Positions 1 through 12,145 of a DNA stretch of 64,000 nucleotides are shown piece after piece. The stretch is from Echria macrotheca (lineage: Eukaryota > Ascomycota > Sordariomycetes > Sordariales > Schizotheciaceae), in the NCBI GenBank assembly GCA_030411725.1, contig MU839852.1:247169-311168 (forward strand), in the 5' to 3' direction. Within the stretch, counting starts at the first letter, position 1. Every line of letters starts with the position of its first letter. The position numbers and the translations under genes were made by a program. The notes under the pieces are model-generated. The model was not told the DNA's origin, did no database searches, and was given only the letters and a program-made list of their open reading frames with translations.

Positions 1-176
1 GCAGCGACTGCTCACTGGCCTGAGCCCTCCCTGGGCCACTTCAATGGGGGTTTTTCATCCGCCGCTGCCTTGTTCTCGTGGCTCTCCCATCCCTCCCGCA
101 TCTCCCATCTCGCCGAGAAAGCACATGCGCCGCAATGACCGAGTGAGCAGACGACGATGCCCAGCGCTGCGCGAAG

Positions 177-2107
177 ATGAAGAACAAGCAGAAGTCGCGA
201 AGTGGGTGTCGGACTTGCAAGCTGAGGCGGGTACGCTGCCCTGTCCCTTTGTCTCCAGCTCCCAGCACCAATCCAGGCCGTTTGCCGTGTGGGACGTCGT
301 GATTGACCGAATGCGCATCTAGCTCCGCTGCGATGAGACCAAACCCGCCTGTCGAAACTGCGAGCAGAAGGGCTTCGAATGCCCCGGCTACCAGCAACGA
401 CTGCAGTGGTCGACCAAACACGAGCGGCCGTGGAACGCCACGACCAGCGGCCCCGAGAATTTCACCCAGCTGGTCACCGCCGCCTCCGAGGTTATCTCGC
501 AAAACGTAGGCGGGCCATCGCGCGGCCATGTCCCGGGCGGTCCCGCTTCATCGATAGGCTCGGACGGTGGGGAATCGTCCGGACGACTTACGGCATCGCC
601 ATCCCCGGGTCCCCGGTCCGACATATCCGCCGACGATCACACCGCCCTCGTTCCCGCGATAAAGCGTGACGACACCGCCGATGACGCCGGCGATATCCAA
701 AACGTACCGGAAGCACCCGTCCTGCAGCCCGTCGTCAACATACCCTCGTTTCTGATCGAGCACTGGTTCAAATCCGTGTGCGGGTCTTGGTCGGCACTCG
801 ACTCCCAAGACAACCCGTATCGCCAGCTGACCTCGGAGCTATGGTCGACCTCGCGGCCGGTATTCTACGCGCTGCAGGCCATCTCGGCCGCCTCGCTCGT
901 GGAGCGGCTCCCCCATGTGATGAGGGAGACCGCCAAAGCGGCGCCTCGGATGGCCACGGAGGCGATCAAGAAAGATCTGATAGCCTTTTTTACCGGACAG
1001 CACCCCAAGTTCCCTAGCGAGCTCCTCTTGTCGTTGTTTTGTATGAGCTCGTCCATGGCCTGGTTGGAGTGGCGCGAGCTCGGGTTGCAATACCTTCGGC
1101 AGGCTCGAGCTGTGCTCAAGGCACTGGAAACATGGAACCTCGACGAGAAAGAGAAGAAACTCCTCCAGTTCTTCAACGGTTGTCTCATCTACGAAGAGAT
1201 GCTGCGGAGCGTCGTGAGCGAAAACGACGTCGATATCAAGAATATGCTCAGCTGGCCAGAGCCGACTGAGGTATCGTTGGTTACCGCACGCCCCCACGCC
1301 TGGACCGGCGTGTCGTCGGATGTCTTTCGGTTGTTTGGCAAGGCAGTTGCGCTCTGCCGGAGGTCCCGCACGCGGTGGCGACACAATGCCGGGACAAGCT
1401 ACAAGGTGCTGCAGGGCGCCATGAAGGATATCGAAGAAGCGACGGCGATCGAAGAAGCGCTCCTGGCAGTCGACGTCGACCAAGCGCAACAGAAGCGGGT
1501 GGACGCTGAAAATCTTGCCTTGTACGACACCACGGAAGCATATCGCCTGTCGTCCCTCCTGCAGCTCTATGAGAGCTTCCCGGACCTGGTAACCAAGAGG
1601 ATGCCCGCCCTGGGGGACGCCGACGGGTCCGTTGTGTGGAGCACCTGGGTAAATCCGCTAGCCTTACATATCACCGGTATTCTGGAGCAGATACCCGTGG
1701 GCGCAATGCAATGCATCCAGCCACTCCTCTGCCTTTGCGCCGGCAGCGGTCTGCGCTTCGAGAGCAAGTTCGACATGGCAACAGGACATCAAGACTATCT
1801 CCTGAACGCCGTTCAAGGCGGCAAGTCGCCCTCACCAACCCTTGCAACGTCCACGAGCCCAGAACCCGATGTCCCCCTGCTCGACAGCAGCTTCACGGAC
1901 GTCTCGATAAAGACATCACAAGCTCGCCGTTTCATCATGGACAGGCTCGACCAGCTCGAGCTCAGCCTTCCACCAAAACCGATCGGGGTGGCCAAGCAGC
2001 TGATGCGGGCCGTATGGAACGCCTACGATGCAGAAATTGGTACCACCAAGAAAACCCACTGGCTGGATGTTATGAGCATCACTGGCCTCCACAGCATCTT
2101 TGGTTGA
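177..2107 (+). CDS. Zn2Cys6 fungal transcription factor
   Basis: Two exons, 177-230 and 323-2107, give 612 aa. The 92-nt phase-0 intron falls inside the zinc cluster. The spliced N-terminus has six cysteines at residues 11, 14, 21, 28, 31 and 38 (C-X2-C-X6-C-X6-C-X2-C-X6-C), followed by a basic linker: a complete fungal Zn2Cys6 DNA-binding domain, so a nuclear regulator. A Ser/Pro/Gly-rich linker follows, and then from about residue 190 a long helical region resembling the Fungal_trans_2 regulatory domain. Start: upstream ATGs at 135 and 157 hit stops within eight codons, so 177 is the first workable start; they could act as tiny uORFs. It converges on the ammonium transporter downstream. Target genes cannot be read from sequence. 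Regulation of the neighbouring transporters is possible but unsupported. Confidence 0.88.
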
Positions 2108-2266
2108 CACCATTTCTTAAGCCTCGAACCGATTTTGTATCTATATACACCACCAGCCCCATCATACGGTATCGGACCGCGGGTCTATTGCGGAGGAAAA
2201 TAGAGATAACACCGCCAACCATGCAGGAATTATTGTTTAGATTTGATGCAACGCGGACGACTGGCC

Positions 2267-3846
2267 TTATTCAAGGCTGATGATGCCTTTGGGCGTCGGG
2301 GTATAGTCGACCTCGTCTGGGTACTCCATTCCGCTGAGGAACTCCTCGGTCTCGTTCATATCGAGGCCTTCGTTGATGTGCCTTTTGGGTGTTAGCATGT
2401 GATGGGAGAATGGGTAGAATACTCACTTGTCAACGGCCAATACCTCCAGCCCCGGGATGCAGTCGATCAGGGCAATGATGGCATAGGACCCGGCAAACGA
2501 CCAGGTGAAGCCAACCAGCACCTCCACGATCTGGACCCAGAGCTGTCGCACGTTTCCGTCAAAGAACACACCGCCGTCGATCTCCACGCCGCCGTATGCA
2601 GCGACCTTCTTCTGCGCAAACAGACCAGTGCAGATCGTGGCTGCAATGCCGCCAACGCAGTGGGTGGCAAAGGTGTCGCCGTTATCAACCCACCGCCAGT
2701 GGTGCGCAAACTTTGTGAACTTAATGCGCAGCGCTTGACGGCATACCACGGCGCCAAAGATGCCAAAGAAAAAGGCGGTAGGCATATCGATGAAGCCGGC
2801 GGAAGGCGTGATCATGACGAGGCCGGCAATCGCCCCCATGAAGGTCGAATCTAGCGACCACCGTCCCGTCTCGAAATATGTCATGCAAGACCAGGTCAGG
2901 GCACCGGCCGACGCGCAGAGGTTCGTCACACAAAGAGCCATGACCGCCTGGAAGTTAAGCGCCAACACGGTGCCAGCATCGAATGCGAGCCAAGAACCCC
3001 AGATGATGATCATGGCGAGCAGCTGGAAGAAGGAATTGCCGGGCCGATGGATTCGGATATGGGTCGGAGTACGGACGGCCGACTTTCGGGAGCGGAAGAT
3101 AGGGTACGACAGGTAGATGCTCACGGCGCTGGCCGTGGCACCGGAACAGACATGGACGGGTGTGCCTAGCAGCTGTCAGATTCGATCGGGTTCGCGATTG
3201 GAGTCAGCTTCCGGTCGTACCTCCAGCAAAGTCCAAGACGCCGAGATCTTCACCCAGAACACCGCCACCCCACACCATGTGTGCCAGGGGGCAGTAGATG
3301 AAGGTCGACCAGAGCTGCGTTGTCAGCACTACGGCCCACAGCCGACATCGGAACCACCTACGGCAATGAAGAACACGACGGGCCAGAGCCGGCCCCGCTC
3401 GCAGAAACCGCCGACGGCAATGGCGCACACGGTGGCCTCGAAGACAAGCTGGAATTCGCTGAACAGGATGGCGGGAATGGTGCCGACGGGCTCGGAGAGC
3501 ACACCCCAGTGGAGGAAGTGCTTGAAGTCGCCAAAGAACCAGCCGCCCTCACCATATGCCAGGGTGTAGCCGACGATGAACCATTGGATGGAGCAGGTCG
3601 CGATGGTGAGGACAGAGGCCATGGCGGCCGTCATACCGTTGCGCTTCCATGTGTAGCCGCCATAGGCGATACCAACCTGCGGCGGAAGGAGGACAGTGAG
3701 CTTTCTTTTCTGTATATGGCACGGGGAGGGCGGCGACGTACGGTGGGCACGATGGTCCAGCAGAAGACGGTGCAGACGAGGATGAAGAGGGTATCAGTCT
3801 TGTCGCATTCTTCCCAGGCTTTGAGCACGGGTGATTCGGAGGCCAT
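2267..3846 (-). CDS. Mep/Amt-family ammonium transporter
   Basis: Five exons (3846-3742, 3676-3362, 3314-3221, 3165-2427, 2381-2267) give 455 aa. All junctions are GT-AG and in phase. The product is a polytopic plasma-membrane ammonium channel. Family landmarks: a WFIVGY stretch early on, W155 near the pore, the DFAGG-T-P-VH block with the first pore histidine at about 176, and DTFATHCVGG with the second at about 339. Both twin histidines are kept, unlike Mep1/Mep3-type fungal transporters, where the first is Glu. The C-terminal tail is short (about 40 aa), ends in an acidic/Pro segment, and is added by the last small exon. Length fits the family. The gene diverges from an amino-acid permease across a GATA-rich 1.9-kb intergenic region, so nitrogen control is likely. 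Which fungal Mep clade it belongs to needs a tree. Confidence 0.92.
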
Positions 3847-5778
3847 GGCGATCAGGCCGGGCAGAGGCTCTCATGGGGAGCAAACAAAAAAAAAAGAGAC
3901 ACGAGGCAAGGGTCCCGGAGGACTGGATGCGGTTTCTGTAGGTAGAAAGAAAGAGGGGTGGGTGGGTGGTTAGAAATGCCGTTATCAGCTATCAGCAGGA
4001 AGGGGTGCTTCTTATGAGTGGCAGCACACGTCGGGGGTCGTTTTGTTAGCACGAATTGTTTTCGCGAGGGTAGCTAGCTAGAGCTATCAAGTGCCTTTTT
4101 TTTTCCTTGATCGGTCCACCGCATTGCGACACTGCGATGCCGAAGCAAGCAGAGCTACCCCCCCGAACATGCCCCGATGCGGTCATCTTGTGCCTGGGGA
4201 AGCTTTCCCCAGCGGAGGGATGGCAAACGCCAGGTGAGGGGGGGTGGGCAAGAGAGGGGAAGGCAGGGCGCGCGATAAGAGCTCCAAACCCCGGACACGA
4301 TAAGTGAACTAACTCAGTTCAAAGATCTTCGCCCATCCCGGGCAAGGAAGCCGAGTACGTGACGCGAGTGATTCGGCCGTTCGGAAACGATAAGGACCAG
4401 ACCAAAAAAGCTTGTATCATGGGGAAAAAGGGCTGGAATGGGGCCTCTTGGAGTCTTGGGGCGAGCGAAGCATGTACTTTTTGCCTCGAAGCGGTTTAGC
4501 GGCATGGGTGGTCCCGTCCGTTCCAGGCCCCCGGGGTTCCGCAATGTGTAACGTTCGACCAACTGCATGTTTGTTTTCCTCTCTTGTGTAAGGAATACTG
4601 TACAATACAATTGTGTAGTTAGTTGCGTTTCTGCGGACACAATATATTGGATGTATGATGTACGATCCTTTTTGGGGGCGAGATAGAGATGAGATGGGAT
4701 GGGCAAAGAGGGGCGGGCGGGTTGGGGATGGGGGAATTGGGATCTTGGATGCTGCAAAGTGACCCCCAAACATGGACGGTTTGCCCCCCATGGACTGTCG
4801 CTTTCGCACTGCTTGCGAACTGCATTCGAAGGATTTTGGGGAGACGGGACGCGACGGAGAGACAGCACTTGGGGTTACACTGCGCGCCTCCGGGAATGGC
4901 TTGGGTGGACGAAAACTACCTAGATTCACGCAAAGTTCTTTTGTGTTTCACGCCTATTTTTTCTTCCTTCGTTCCTTCCTTCGATGTGGTGGGGGAGCCG
5001 AAGTTGTTCGGATCTTTCACAGGTCTTCTTCTTCCACTCACAGACACAGTTAATTGGCCAGTGGCAGGCCGAGGCACACGCACACACACACACCTTACAC
5101 AGTATGTCTCTGGCGATGAAGCTTCCCACTCTTCTTCCATTCTTTCCCCCGACTGGAGCTACCCCGCCCCCGGACCGCTCGATAGCGTTAAACTCCCGCC
5201 GGGAAGGATGCGAGCGCCGCCGCTCGTCTTGCCCGGATTGAGTCGTCTTGCCGCGCAGCAGACGTGGTTCGGGGAGGAGACTGCCGACCCGGCGCAGCTG
5301 CTGGTGGTCGGCACCTGGGGCTCGCTCTCTCTTATCAGAATCATTCCACACACATGCCCCCGCCGCCGCGACACCAATCACGGCGGGCGGCGAGGGCAGC
5401 AGATAACGAAGGTTCGGATTGGGGGTGTTGCGTGAAATTTGATGGTTCCCCGAAGGTTGCTGCGCGCGGACCATTGTCAGATCAGTTTTCCAGGGTGCTT
5501 GCTGGGTGGTTTACTGGGGTTGGAGGAGTGTTGGAGGGAGGGTAGGGTTCCTGACAGGCTGCTGTTGATGAGTGGCGGCCATGATGTGCAGCAAAGCAAA
5601 AGCCAGCCAGCAGCAAAGCAGTCTAGCAGAAATACAAAAAGAGGCGTTCGGGCTGCTTTCCCGTTTACTGCCAAGGCTCTTTTTTTTTTTCATTGTTGAT
5701 TTTTGATTTCCTCCTCCCCTCCCCCCCTCCCCCCCGCGAAAGTCAACAAACCACGCCGGCGACGAGAGAAGGGAAGCC
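3847..5778. promoter_or_regulatory. Divergent promoter region with clustered GATA sites
   Basis: This 1.9-kb gene-free region lies between the ammonium transporter (minus) and the permease (plus). Extended GATA motifs on either strand: a tandem pair at 3982-3987 and 3989-3994 (TTATCA, CTATCA), CGATAA at 4273-4278, 4298-4303 and 4388-4393, AGATAG at 4681-4686, TTATCA at 5332-5337 and AGATAA at 5401-5406. GATA factors of the AreA/NIT2 type bind such sites in nitrogen-regulated fungal genes, so shared control is a reasonable inference. A CA microsatellite lies near 5083-5094. A pyrimidine-rich tract at about 5711-5736, just before the permease start, resembles a fungal core-promoter/leader element. 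No protein-coding ORF here looks real. Confidence 0.55.
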
Positions 5779-7387
5779 ATGTCGGTCCTCGAGAAGAAGG
5801 AGCTGCCGGCGGGCGAGGTCGAGGCCCAGGCGTCCGACTCCAACACGGAGCTCGACGTGATCAACATCCTGGGCTACAAGCCGGAGCTGCGGCGGAACCG
5901 GTCCATGTTCACGCTGCTGTTCCAGTCGCTGGCCATCGCCGCCATCCCCTTCGGCTTCGGCGGGCCCCTGATCAGCGCCATCTACGGCGGCGGCCAGCTG
6001 CCCATGTTCCTGGGCTGGATCATGGTCCTGATCGTCGACGAGTGCGTCGCGCTGTCGCTCGGCGAGCTGGCCTCGCGCTACCCGACCTCGGCCGGGCCGT
6101 ACTACTGGTCCTTCCAGCTCGCGCCGCACAAGGTCCGGACCCTGCTGAGCTTCATCACCGGCTGGACCTGGCTGATCGGCAACTGGACCATCACGCTGTC
6201 GGTCAACTTCGGCTTCGCGTCGCTGATCGCCGCCTGCATCGCCATGTACCACCCGGACTTCCTCATCGAGCCCTGGCAGCTGCTGCTCATCTTCTACGCC
6301 ATCACGCTCATTACCTTCGTCGTCGTGGCCTTCGGCAACCGCCTGCTGCCCATGGTCGACACCATCTGCGCCGCCTTCACCGCGCTCGCCATCCTCATCA
6401 CGCTCGTGTGCCTCTCGGCCAAGGCCGACGTCGGCCGGAACTCGCCCGGCGAGACGCTGGGGCACTACGACACGACGCTGTCGGGCTGGGGCGGCTTCAG
6501 CTTCTTCATCGGCATCCTGCCGGCCGCCTACACCTTCTCGGCCATCGGCATGGTCTCGGCCATGGCCGAGGAGTGCGGCGACCCGGCGGTCAAACTCCCG
6601 AAAGCCATCTCGCTGTGCGTGCCCGTCGGCGGCATCGCTGGCCTGTTCTTCATCATCCCCATCTGCGCCACCATGCCGTCGCTCGACTACATCCTCAACG
6701 CCCCCGTCGGCCAGGCGCTGCCCTACATCTACCAGGCCGTCATGGGGTCCGCCGCCGGCGGGCTGGGCCTGACGTTCCTGGTGCTGATCATCACCTTCTT
6801 CTGCTCCGTCTCCATCACGGTCGCCGCGTCGCGGTGCACCTGGGCGTTTGCGCGCGACAACGCCATCCCGCTCTCGCGCCTGTGGCGCCGCGTCGACAAG
6901 CGCCACGACACGCCCATCCTCGCCCTGGCCCTCACCACCGTCGTGCAGATGCTGCTGGGCCTGATCAACCTCGGCTCGTCCTCGGCTTTCCTGGCCTTCG
7001 TGTCCGTCGGCGTCATGTCGCTGGCCATCTCGTACGCGATCCCCATCTGCATCTCCATGTGGCACCGCCGGAAGGAGGTCAACAATGCCAAGTGGACCAT
7101 GGGGCCGACGATTGGGTGGCCGGTGAATCTGATTGCCGTGCTGTGGATCGCCTTCGAGCTGGTGCTGTTCTCCATGCCGACGGTGCTGCCGGTTACCGAG
7201 GTCAGCATGAACTATGCGATTGTCGTGTTTGTCGGCTTTATGGTGCTGAGCGGGATTTGGTATGTGGTCTGGGCACATAAGGGTAAGTTTCTCTCCGTCT
7301 GGATGTTGGTAATGCCGGTAGTGCTAACGTGTGTTCTTAGTCTACAAGGGACCACCCGAGTCGGATGGGTTGGCTGCGGATACGTAA
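5779..7387 (+). CDS. APC-superfamily amino acid/GABA/choline-type permease
   Basis: Two exons (5779-7282 and 7341-7387) give 516 aa. The 58-nt intron lies just before the C-terminus. The protein has about 12 hydrophobic segments, an early conserved PTSAGPYYW block (about residue 100), and a WAFARDNAIPLSR loop (about residue 355) typical of fungal amino-acid/GABA/choline permeases (Uga4/Hnm1/Bio5-like branch of APC). It should import a small nitrogen compound across the plasma membrane; the substrate cannot be assigned. The coding sequence is very GC-rich, so a 511-aa mirror ORF exists on the other strand, but the membrane pattern is only on this strand. Start: the first ATG after the CT-rich leader. 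It diverges from the ammonium transporter. Confidence 0.9.
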
Positions 7388-7820
7388 ATAGGATGTATAG
7401 CTTGTGTTGGATAATACCATTGGACTGTACTTGGCTAAAGCGTTGTGATTCGACCCGTTACTCTGACTGCATGCTATTTATAACTCGATGTGGTAAAGCT
7501 GTGACGAGTTGAAACAGCAGCTTCTCGACATACCGTAATCAGCTGCCGTTGTTGAGAACGGAGCATGTTAATTTCCATTTTTGCCTCTAGCAATATTCGT
7601 TTTCTCCTACAATCGTCACATTCTGGGAGCCCAGCTTCTACATCCCTTGACCAGGCTTCACCACCACGAAGGAGCTCGTTTTGGCCATGTAGGCAGTTGC
7701 AGGGGTTGCTTCTTCGACAAGATACCTAGATCAAGAAACTGTTCTCTACAATCTTGCTCGCCGCATCATGTCACCTGTTTCTACCACTCTTCCTCTCGAC
7801 CCGAAGGAATCCCGTTACCG
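7388..7820. other. Convergent 3' intergenic region
   Basis: This is 433 nt between the 3' ends of the permease and a minus-strand unknown gene. Only 3' UTR-like sequence is seen; no gene or repeat. Confidence 0.5.
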
Positions 7821-8868
7821 CTAGAGGTCGTCGGAATAGTCACCGATATCATCATCTGCGTCCTCAACCCGATCAACATAAGGTTGTTCCGAGAAGTCCA
7901 TCCCACGCTCGGGATCGCAAATGTGCGTGTGGAGCTGTTCCAACAAAGGAAAAGTACCCTGCAGTCGCTTCATATTCTTTTGAAACCCCTTGCTTCTCGT
8001 TGCATCGATAAACCTGTAGGCTGCCACGGTCAACGATGTCCCGAAGAAAACGAGCAAGCAGCCGACGGCGCCAGCGCCACAGACGGGGGCTGCCGGTGGA
8101 CAAAAGAAACCCGAGAAAATGCCGTTGACCCAACATTCCAGGCCAAACCTCCCAGCTGCATCAGCAACTTCTATAAGTTTTTTGTCCCTGCAGGAGATGA
8201 CCCAGTGTACGATGTGTTGATGGAGCTGTTTCGCCAGCCTGGCAACGAGGTTTCGGTACGTCTCCAGCTCCACGACGAGAAACGCCAGACGGGTCGCAAA
8301 CGCCTGACAATTCCACCACACGGGGAGATAGGACCATCCTTTGAGGAGCTTCGAGCAGTCTGTGGTCGAAAATCAACATCAGCAAAACCTGATATCAGCA
8401 CCATTATCGAGAGAGAGCAAGTCACGTACAATCGTCGGTAATAACGTCATTAGACTTCTCGGTCCACCCCAGGAATTGAATCCCCGCGATCTTGCGGATA
8501 TCCTCTTCTTTCCAGGCTCCGACATGTCGTGCTTCGGAGCTCGATGGACAGTGGCTAGATCCAAGATGCTGCCAGAAGTACGCCTTTCCGAGCTTTTGCA
8601 CGACTGTCAGATCCGAATCCTCCCAGTCGTCCTCGTCCATTGCGCCGAGGGCGAAGTGTTTGGTGAACGACGCATGAGGTTCGATGGTTGGGATCGAGGC
8701 GCTTGGGCTCGAAGTTTTGTCATGCCAGACAGTAGCTGGTTGGCCAGCTGGGTTTGCTGTGGCTTTGGGGAGCTCCGAGTCGATTTTGTGGAGGACCCAG
8801 TCCAGTTTTTCCCAGATCGGTGTTGTGACGAGGAAGAGAACACGCCGAGGTTGTGTATCGGTCGACAT
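7821..8868 (-). CDS. Hypothetical protein with one hydrophobic segment
   Basis: Two exons (8868-8430 and 8359-7821) joined by a 70-nt intron give 325 aa in one frame. I do not recognise the family. The N-terminal half is soluble, opening with a hydrophobic stretch (VLFLVTTPIW) and continuing with mixed charge. The second half has a Cys/Gly/Ala-rich hydrophobic stretch at about residues 230-260 that could be a membrane segment or hairpin, then an acidic tail. The intron call rests on the GTACGT donor, the CCACAG acceptor and continuous frame. A 286-aa plus-strand ORF overlaps, but it starts off-ATG and looks like a shadow. The function is unknown. Confidence 0.55.
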
Positions 8869-11800
8869 TGTTGCCTTGGGGATTCAAAAGAGTGTGCTGA
8901 TGCAATGCTGCTGACCGTCGTAAGTTCGACATTCGGGCGGGGAAGGGGGACAGCCTCAGATGAAGCTTTGAAGAGATCTTGATCGGTCGGGCATACTTCC
9001 CTCCGGCCATGGCAGCCTTGGGGGCCTAGTGCATGACTGGAGGTTGTGCTACTGCGAAATGGAGGGTTTGGCAAGACGTAGAGTGGACAGAGCTGCTATG
9101 CGAGTGGAATGTGTCCAATACCAAGCGTTTTTGGCGATGAAGCAAAAATGCGGATGGATGTGGGATGGGTTGGCAGAATCTGAGTGGCTCGAAGTTGACA
9201 AACCATCTTCTATCGATTGGGATCTTATCAACTATCGGTCGCTCTGAGAATGAAAGGAACGACCAAGTGAAGCAGCGTTTCTGGTTCTCGCGAAAAGCGT
9301 TTCAACCAATCAAATTCCCTGTGAATATGCTGTGTGTCTGTTGGGAGGATTTAATCTCTATCGCGGGTCCGGACTGCAAGCTCGACTTTTCTCATCAAAT
9401 GTACGATTTTTGGGCATGTATATTGCACAAGACGGCAGTGGTCAGATCGTCTCGTCTAGAGAACAGAAATATTGAATATCAAACCACATTGAAGACATGA
9501 AAACAACCTCAGGCAGGCCACGGTATTCCAACTTATTACCTGCGCGACTTCATAGCCAATTCGCAATGCCACTGTTGTCCATGGAAACAAGGGCACTCGG
9601 AAGAGCTGGATAGAAGCGTTTCCATAAACATATCGACGCCAATGTTGTGCCCTTTAAACATGCAGCCAGCTATGCGACCTCCCGGCCGCATACCGCCGGA
9701 CTCCCCCCTTTCCCCTTCCCCAACAGGTCAGGGAAGGCCACATACACCCAGGCAGGTGATGGTCTTTTGTTTATTCTCGTTCCGTAATTGTTGTGATACG
9801 CCGTTGCCAGTTAGCGTGGCCTGTGTTTTCGTCCAGCTGGCATGAAGACTGTTTGTGGCTCACAAACACACCCGCTTATGGACATGACTCGTGTTGACCT
9901 TGGTTGTTACCCGTCCGACTGATATCCAGTTTTCAAATAAACTTGCTTTACACCCGTGGGAATATTTGTTTGTTGATATTGCGGGCGTTCGCTTTGAAAA
10001 GAGGCTCACGATCCGATGCCGAGTTCCGAGTTTGCTCGTTGATCATCTGGCTTCGACACTCAACTTGAAACACAGTGACCGGGCGAGGCAGCGGCCGCCT
10101 AGGAAACCTTATACAGCTGAGCATCTTGCCGGGTACTAACTTGCGGTACAGTGTGAAGCTAGTCTCCGGGTTTAAGCCCCCGACTACGATGCTTCTTACA
10201 TCCGCCACGGCAGTTGCCGACGGACGATTGAAGCTTCCACCACGATGCTTGTCAAACACCAATGGGCGTTGCTGAGACAACTCCAACCACGGATTATAAT
10301 TCCGAAGCATCAGTCTGAGAGAGCATGGAAGCAAGCAGGTGTGCATACCAGGTTTGATGTAAACAACCTCGGGTCGCATCGTACCAACAAGGAGCTCAAC
10401 CCGAGGTCGGGCAATTCAGCCCCATTAAACAAGGCGTTGACGAAATCAACAATTCGCTGCCCGGTAAGCTTATTATTCCTGTCTGCTACCATAAAAGCCC
10501 TCTCGGAAATTTGGCGGTACGTCGTGCTCACGGAGATCTCCCGACGCCGGCTAATTCCACCGTGTAGCTAAATCTGGGGGAGGTTGCACGGTACGGAGTA
10601 ATACCAGACCAGCCCCATAGAGCTCGCCAAAGCAGGTACAGATTGCGACACAAATCCCGGTGGAGATGAAAAAGCTGGTATGAATAGAACTCCGAAAGAA
10701 AAAAACACTCGTGATTTTATTGTGGGTCTTTTCGTCTGCCGGTCCGTGACGTCGTCGCGGCAAGTGCACCATCCAGCGTCAAGCTTTCTTGGGTAAGGGG
10801 TAAGGGTTTCACTTGCTGCTCGGAAAAGGGGCCATGCCGCGCTGTAGCATTCTGGCGTGGCCGACTGCCGAGCGAGGTCGATTTTAGCTCGCCAGCTCCA
10901 CTGTTCACCTCATCTCTTGTTCAAAGTCTGCAGCTTTCGAGTCAATCGTGGTCACTGGCGAAATTTCTCCGTAAATGCGTCAAATGGCAGAATGCGGAAT
11001 GGCGCCACAGACAGCCACGAGCCAAAAGTTCGTGGGCGCATGGTTGGTTGGAAGTCGAGAGGCAGAGAGCTTGGCGATGCACAGCCACGGCGAGAACATC
11101 AAGGTTTTGTCCCACCATTTTATAAAAAGACCACATCGCGCAGCACAGCCAACCATGATGACCGGACAAGACGCACATGGTTTGTGCCGGATAGGCCAAT
11201 GACAGCGTCGGGAACTGCTGTCAGGATGACGCGACGGGTTGACTCCAGCTCCCGAGGTGAACCCACGGCGACGACAATTGACATTTGACATCGCGAGAAG
11301 ATTGAGGAAGCATCCGATTGTTCGCAGCCGCTCCCCCGAAAACGCCACAGAAAGCAAGCAGGCGCCAGCTACGGGGTCGCTGGGCGGTGACTGGTCGGCG
11401 CTTGATGCCCAAGCGGAACGATGTCGACGCCGACGGCTGTCTCACATCGCCCACCAGCAGAAAGGTCCCCCTTTGGGCTGGCGGGCTGTGACACCTGCTG
11501 TGCATTGCGATGCGAACCCAGGCTCACGGGCCGTCTGACGCAAGCTCGCAGTCGATAGACACGATGGTGAATTCCCGGGAGTCTCGTCGGTGTGCAGTCC
11601 TCCTGCCGCCTGTTGTGTAGCATCCCGTCGAGTCCGTATTCTGAGCGTCGTGTTTCAGCGATGGTAGCCATCAAACTTTGGCGAGCAGAGCTTGACCAAA
11701 GTGGGGACTTTAGCCTCGAAGAAGCGCAACGACCTTTGTGCAAGCGAGATCCCAGTGAAGAGGGGGGCTTGCCGGCGCAAATCCAGCCTTGCTGTGGGCT

Positions 11801-12145
11801 GTCCAGCGCCCCCCAGGCCACACCCCGGCTCGCCCAGCCCAGCAAACCAACCACAGGAAGGAGCCCGCACCCCGGTCGGCCCTCGTCAGCTCCGGCCCTC
11901 TTAACCATTTTCCCGCCCACTCGCCAACTGCTGTGCCTGTTCCATTCCTGGTGCTGATCTCCTTCCTCTTCCTGCTTTAGAACTATCATCTCGCAAACCT
12001 CCCGTAAAGCGAAAAAGAAAAGCGCAGCGACAGTCGCAAATCTCGCTTCCTGCCGTATACTCGACTTATAAGACTTTGATCGCACGGCGGGCGGCGACCG
12101 AGACCCAACCAACCACCGCATGTCTCGGCCCCGGCTCCTGCGACA
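8869..12145. other. Long region without a supported gene
   Basis: These 3.3 kb hold only short ORFs with biased composition and no recognisable domain. The right end (about 11550-12145) is pyrimidine-rich and carries a TATAAG at about 12067, so it probably includes the promoter and long leader of the surface protein starting at 12146. No tRNA-like fold or element was noticed. A 250-aa minus ORF at 11369-12121 is taken as chance. Confidence 0.45.

Noticed and set aside
4314..4868. A 184-aa minus-strand frame in the transporter promoter
   Set aside because: Low-complexity composition and no domain; the region is better explained as regulatory.
5743..7278. A 511-aa open frame on the minus strand
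   Set aside because: It mirrors the permease gene; GC-rich codons leave the opposite strand open. Its product is Arg/Gly/His-rich with no membrane pattern.
7581..8441. A 286-aa plus-strand frame
   Set aside because: It begins off-ATG and lacks any domain, while the minus strand splices into a continuous 325-aa frame.
11369..12121. A 250-aa minus-strand frame
   Set aside because: It lies in the leader/promoter of the surface-protein gene and has no protein-like order.
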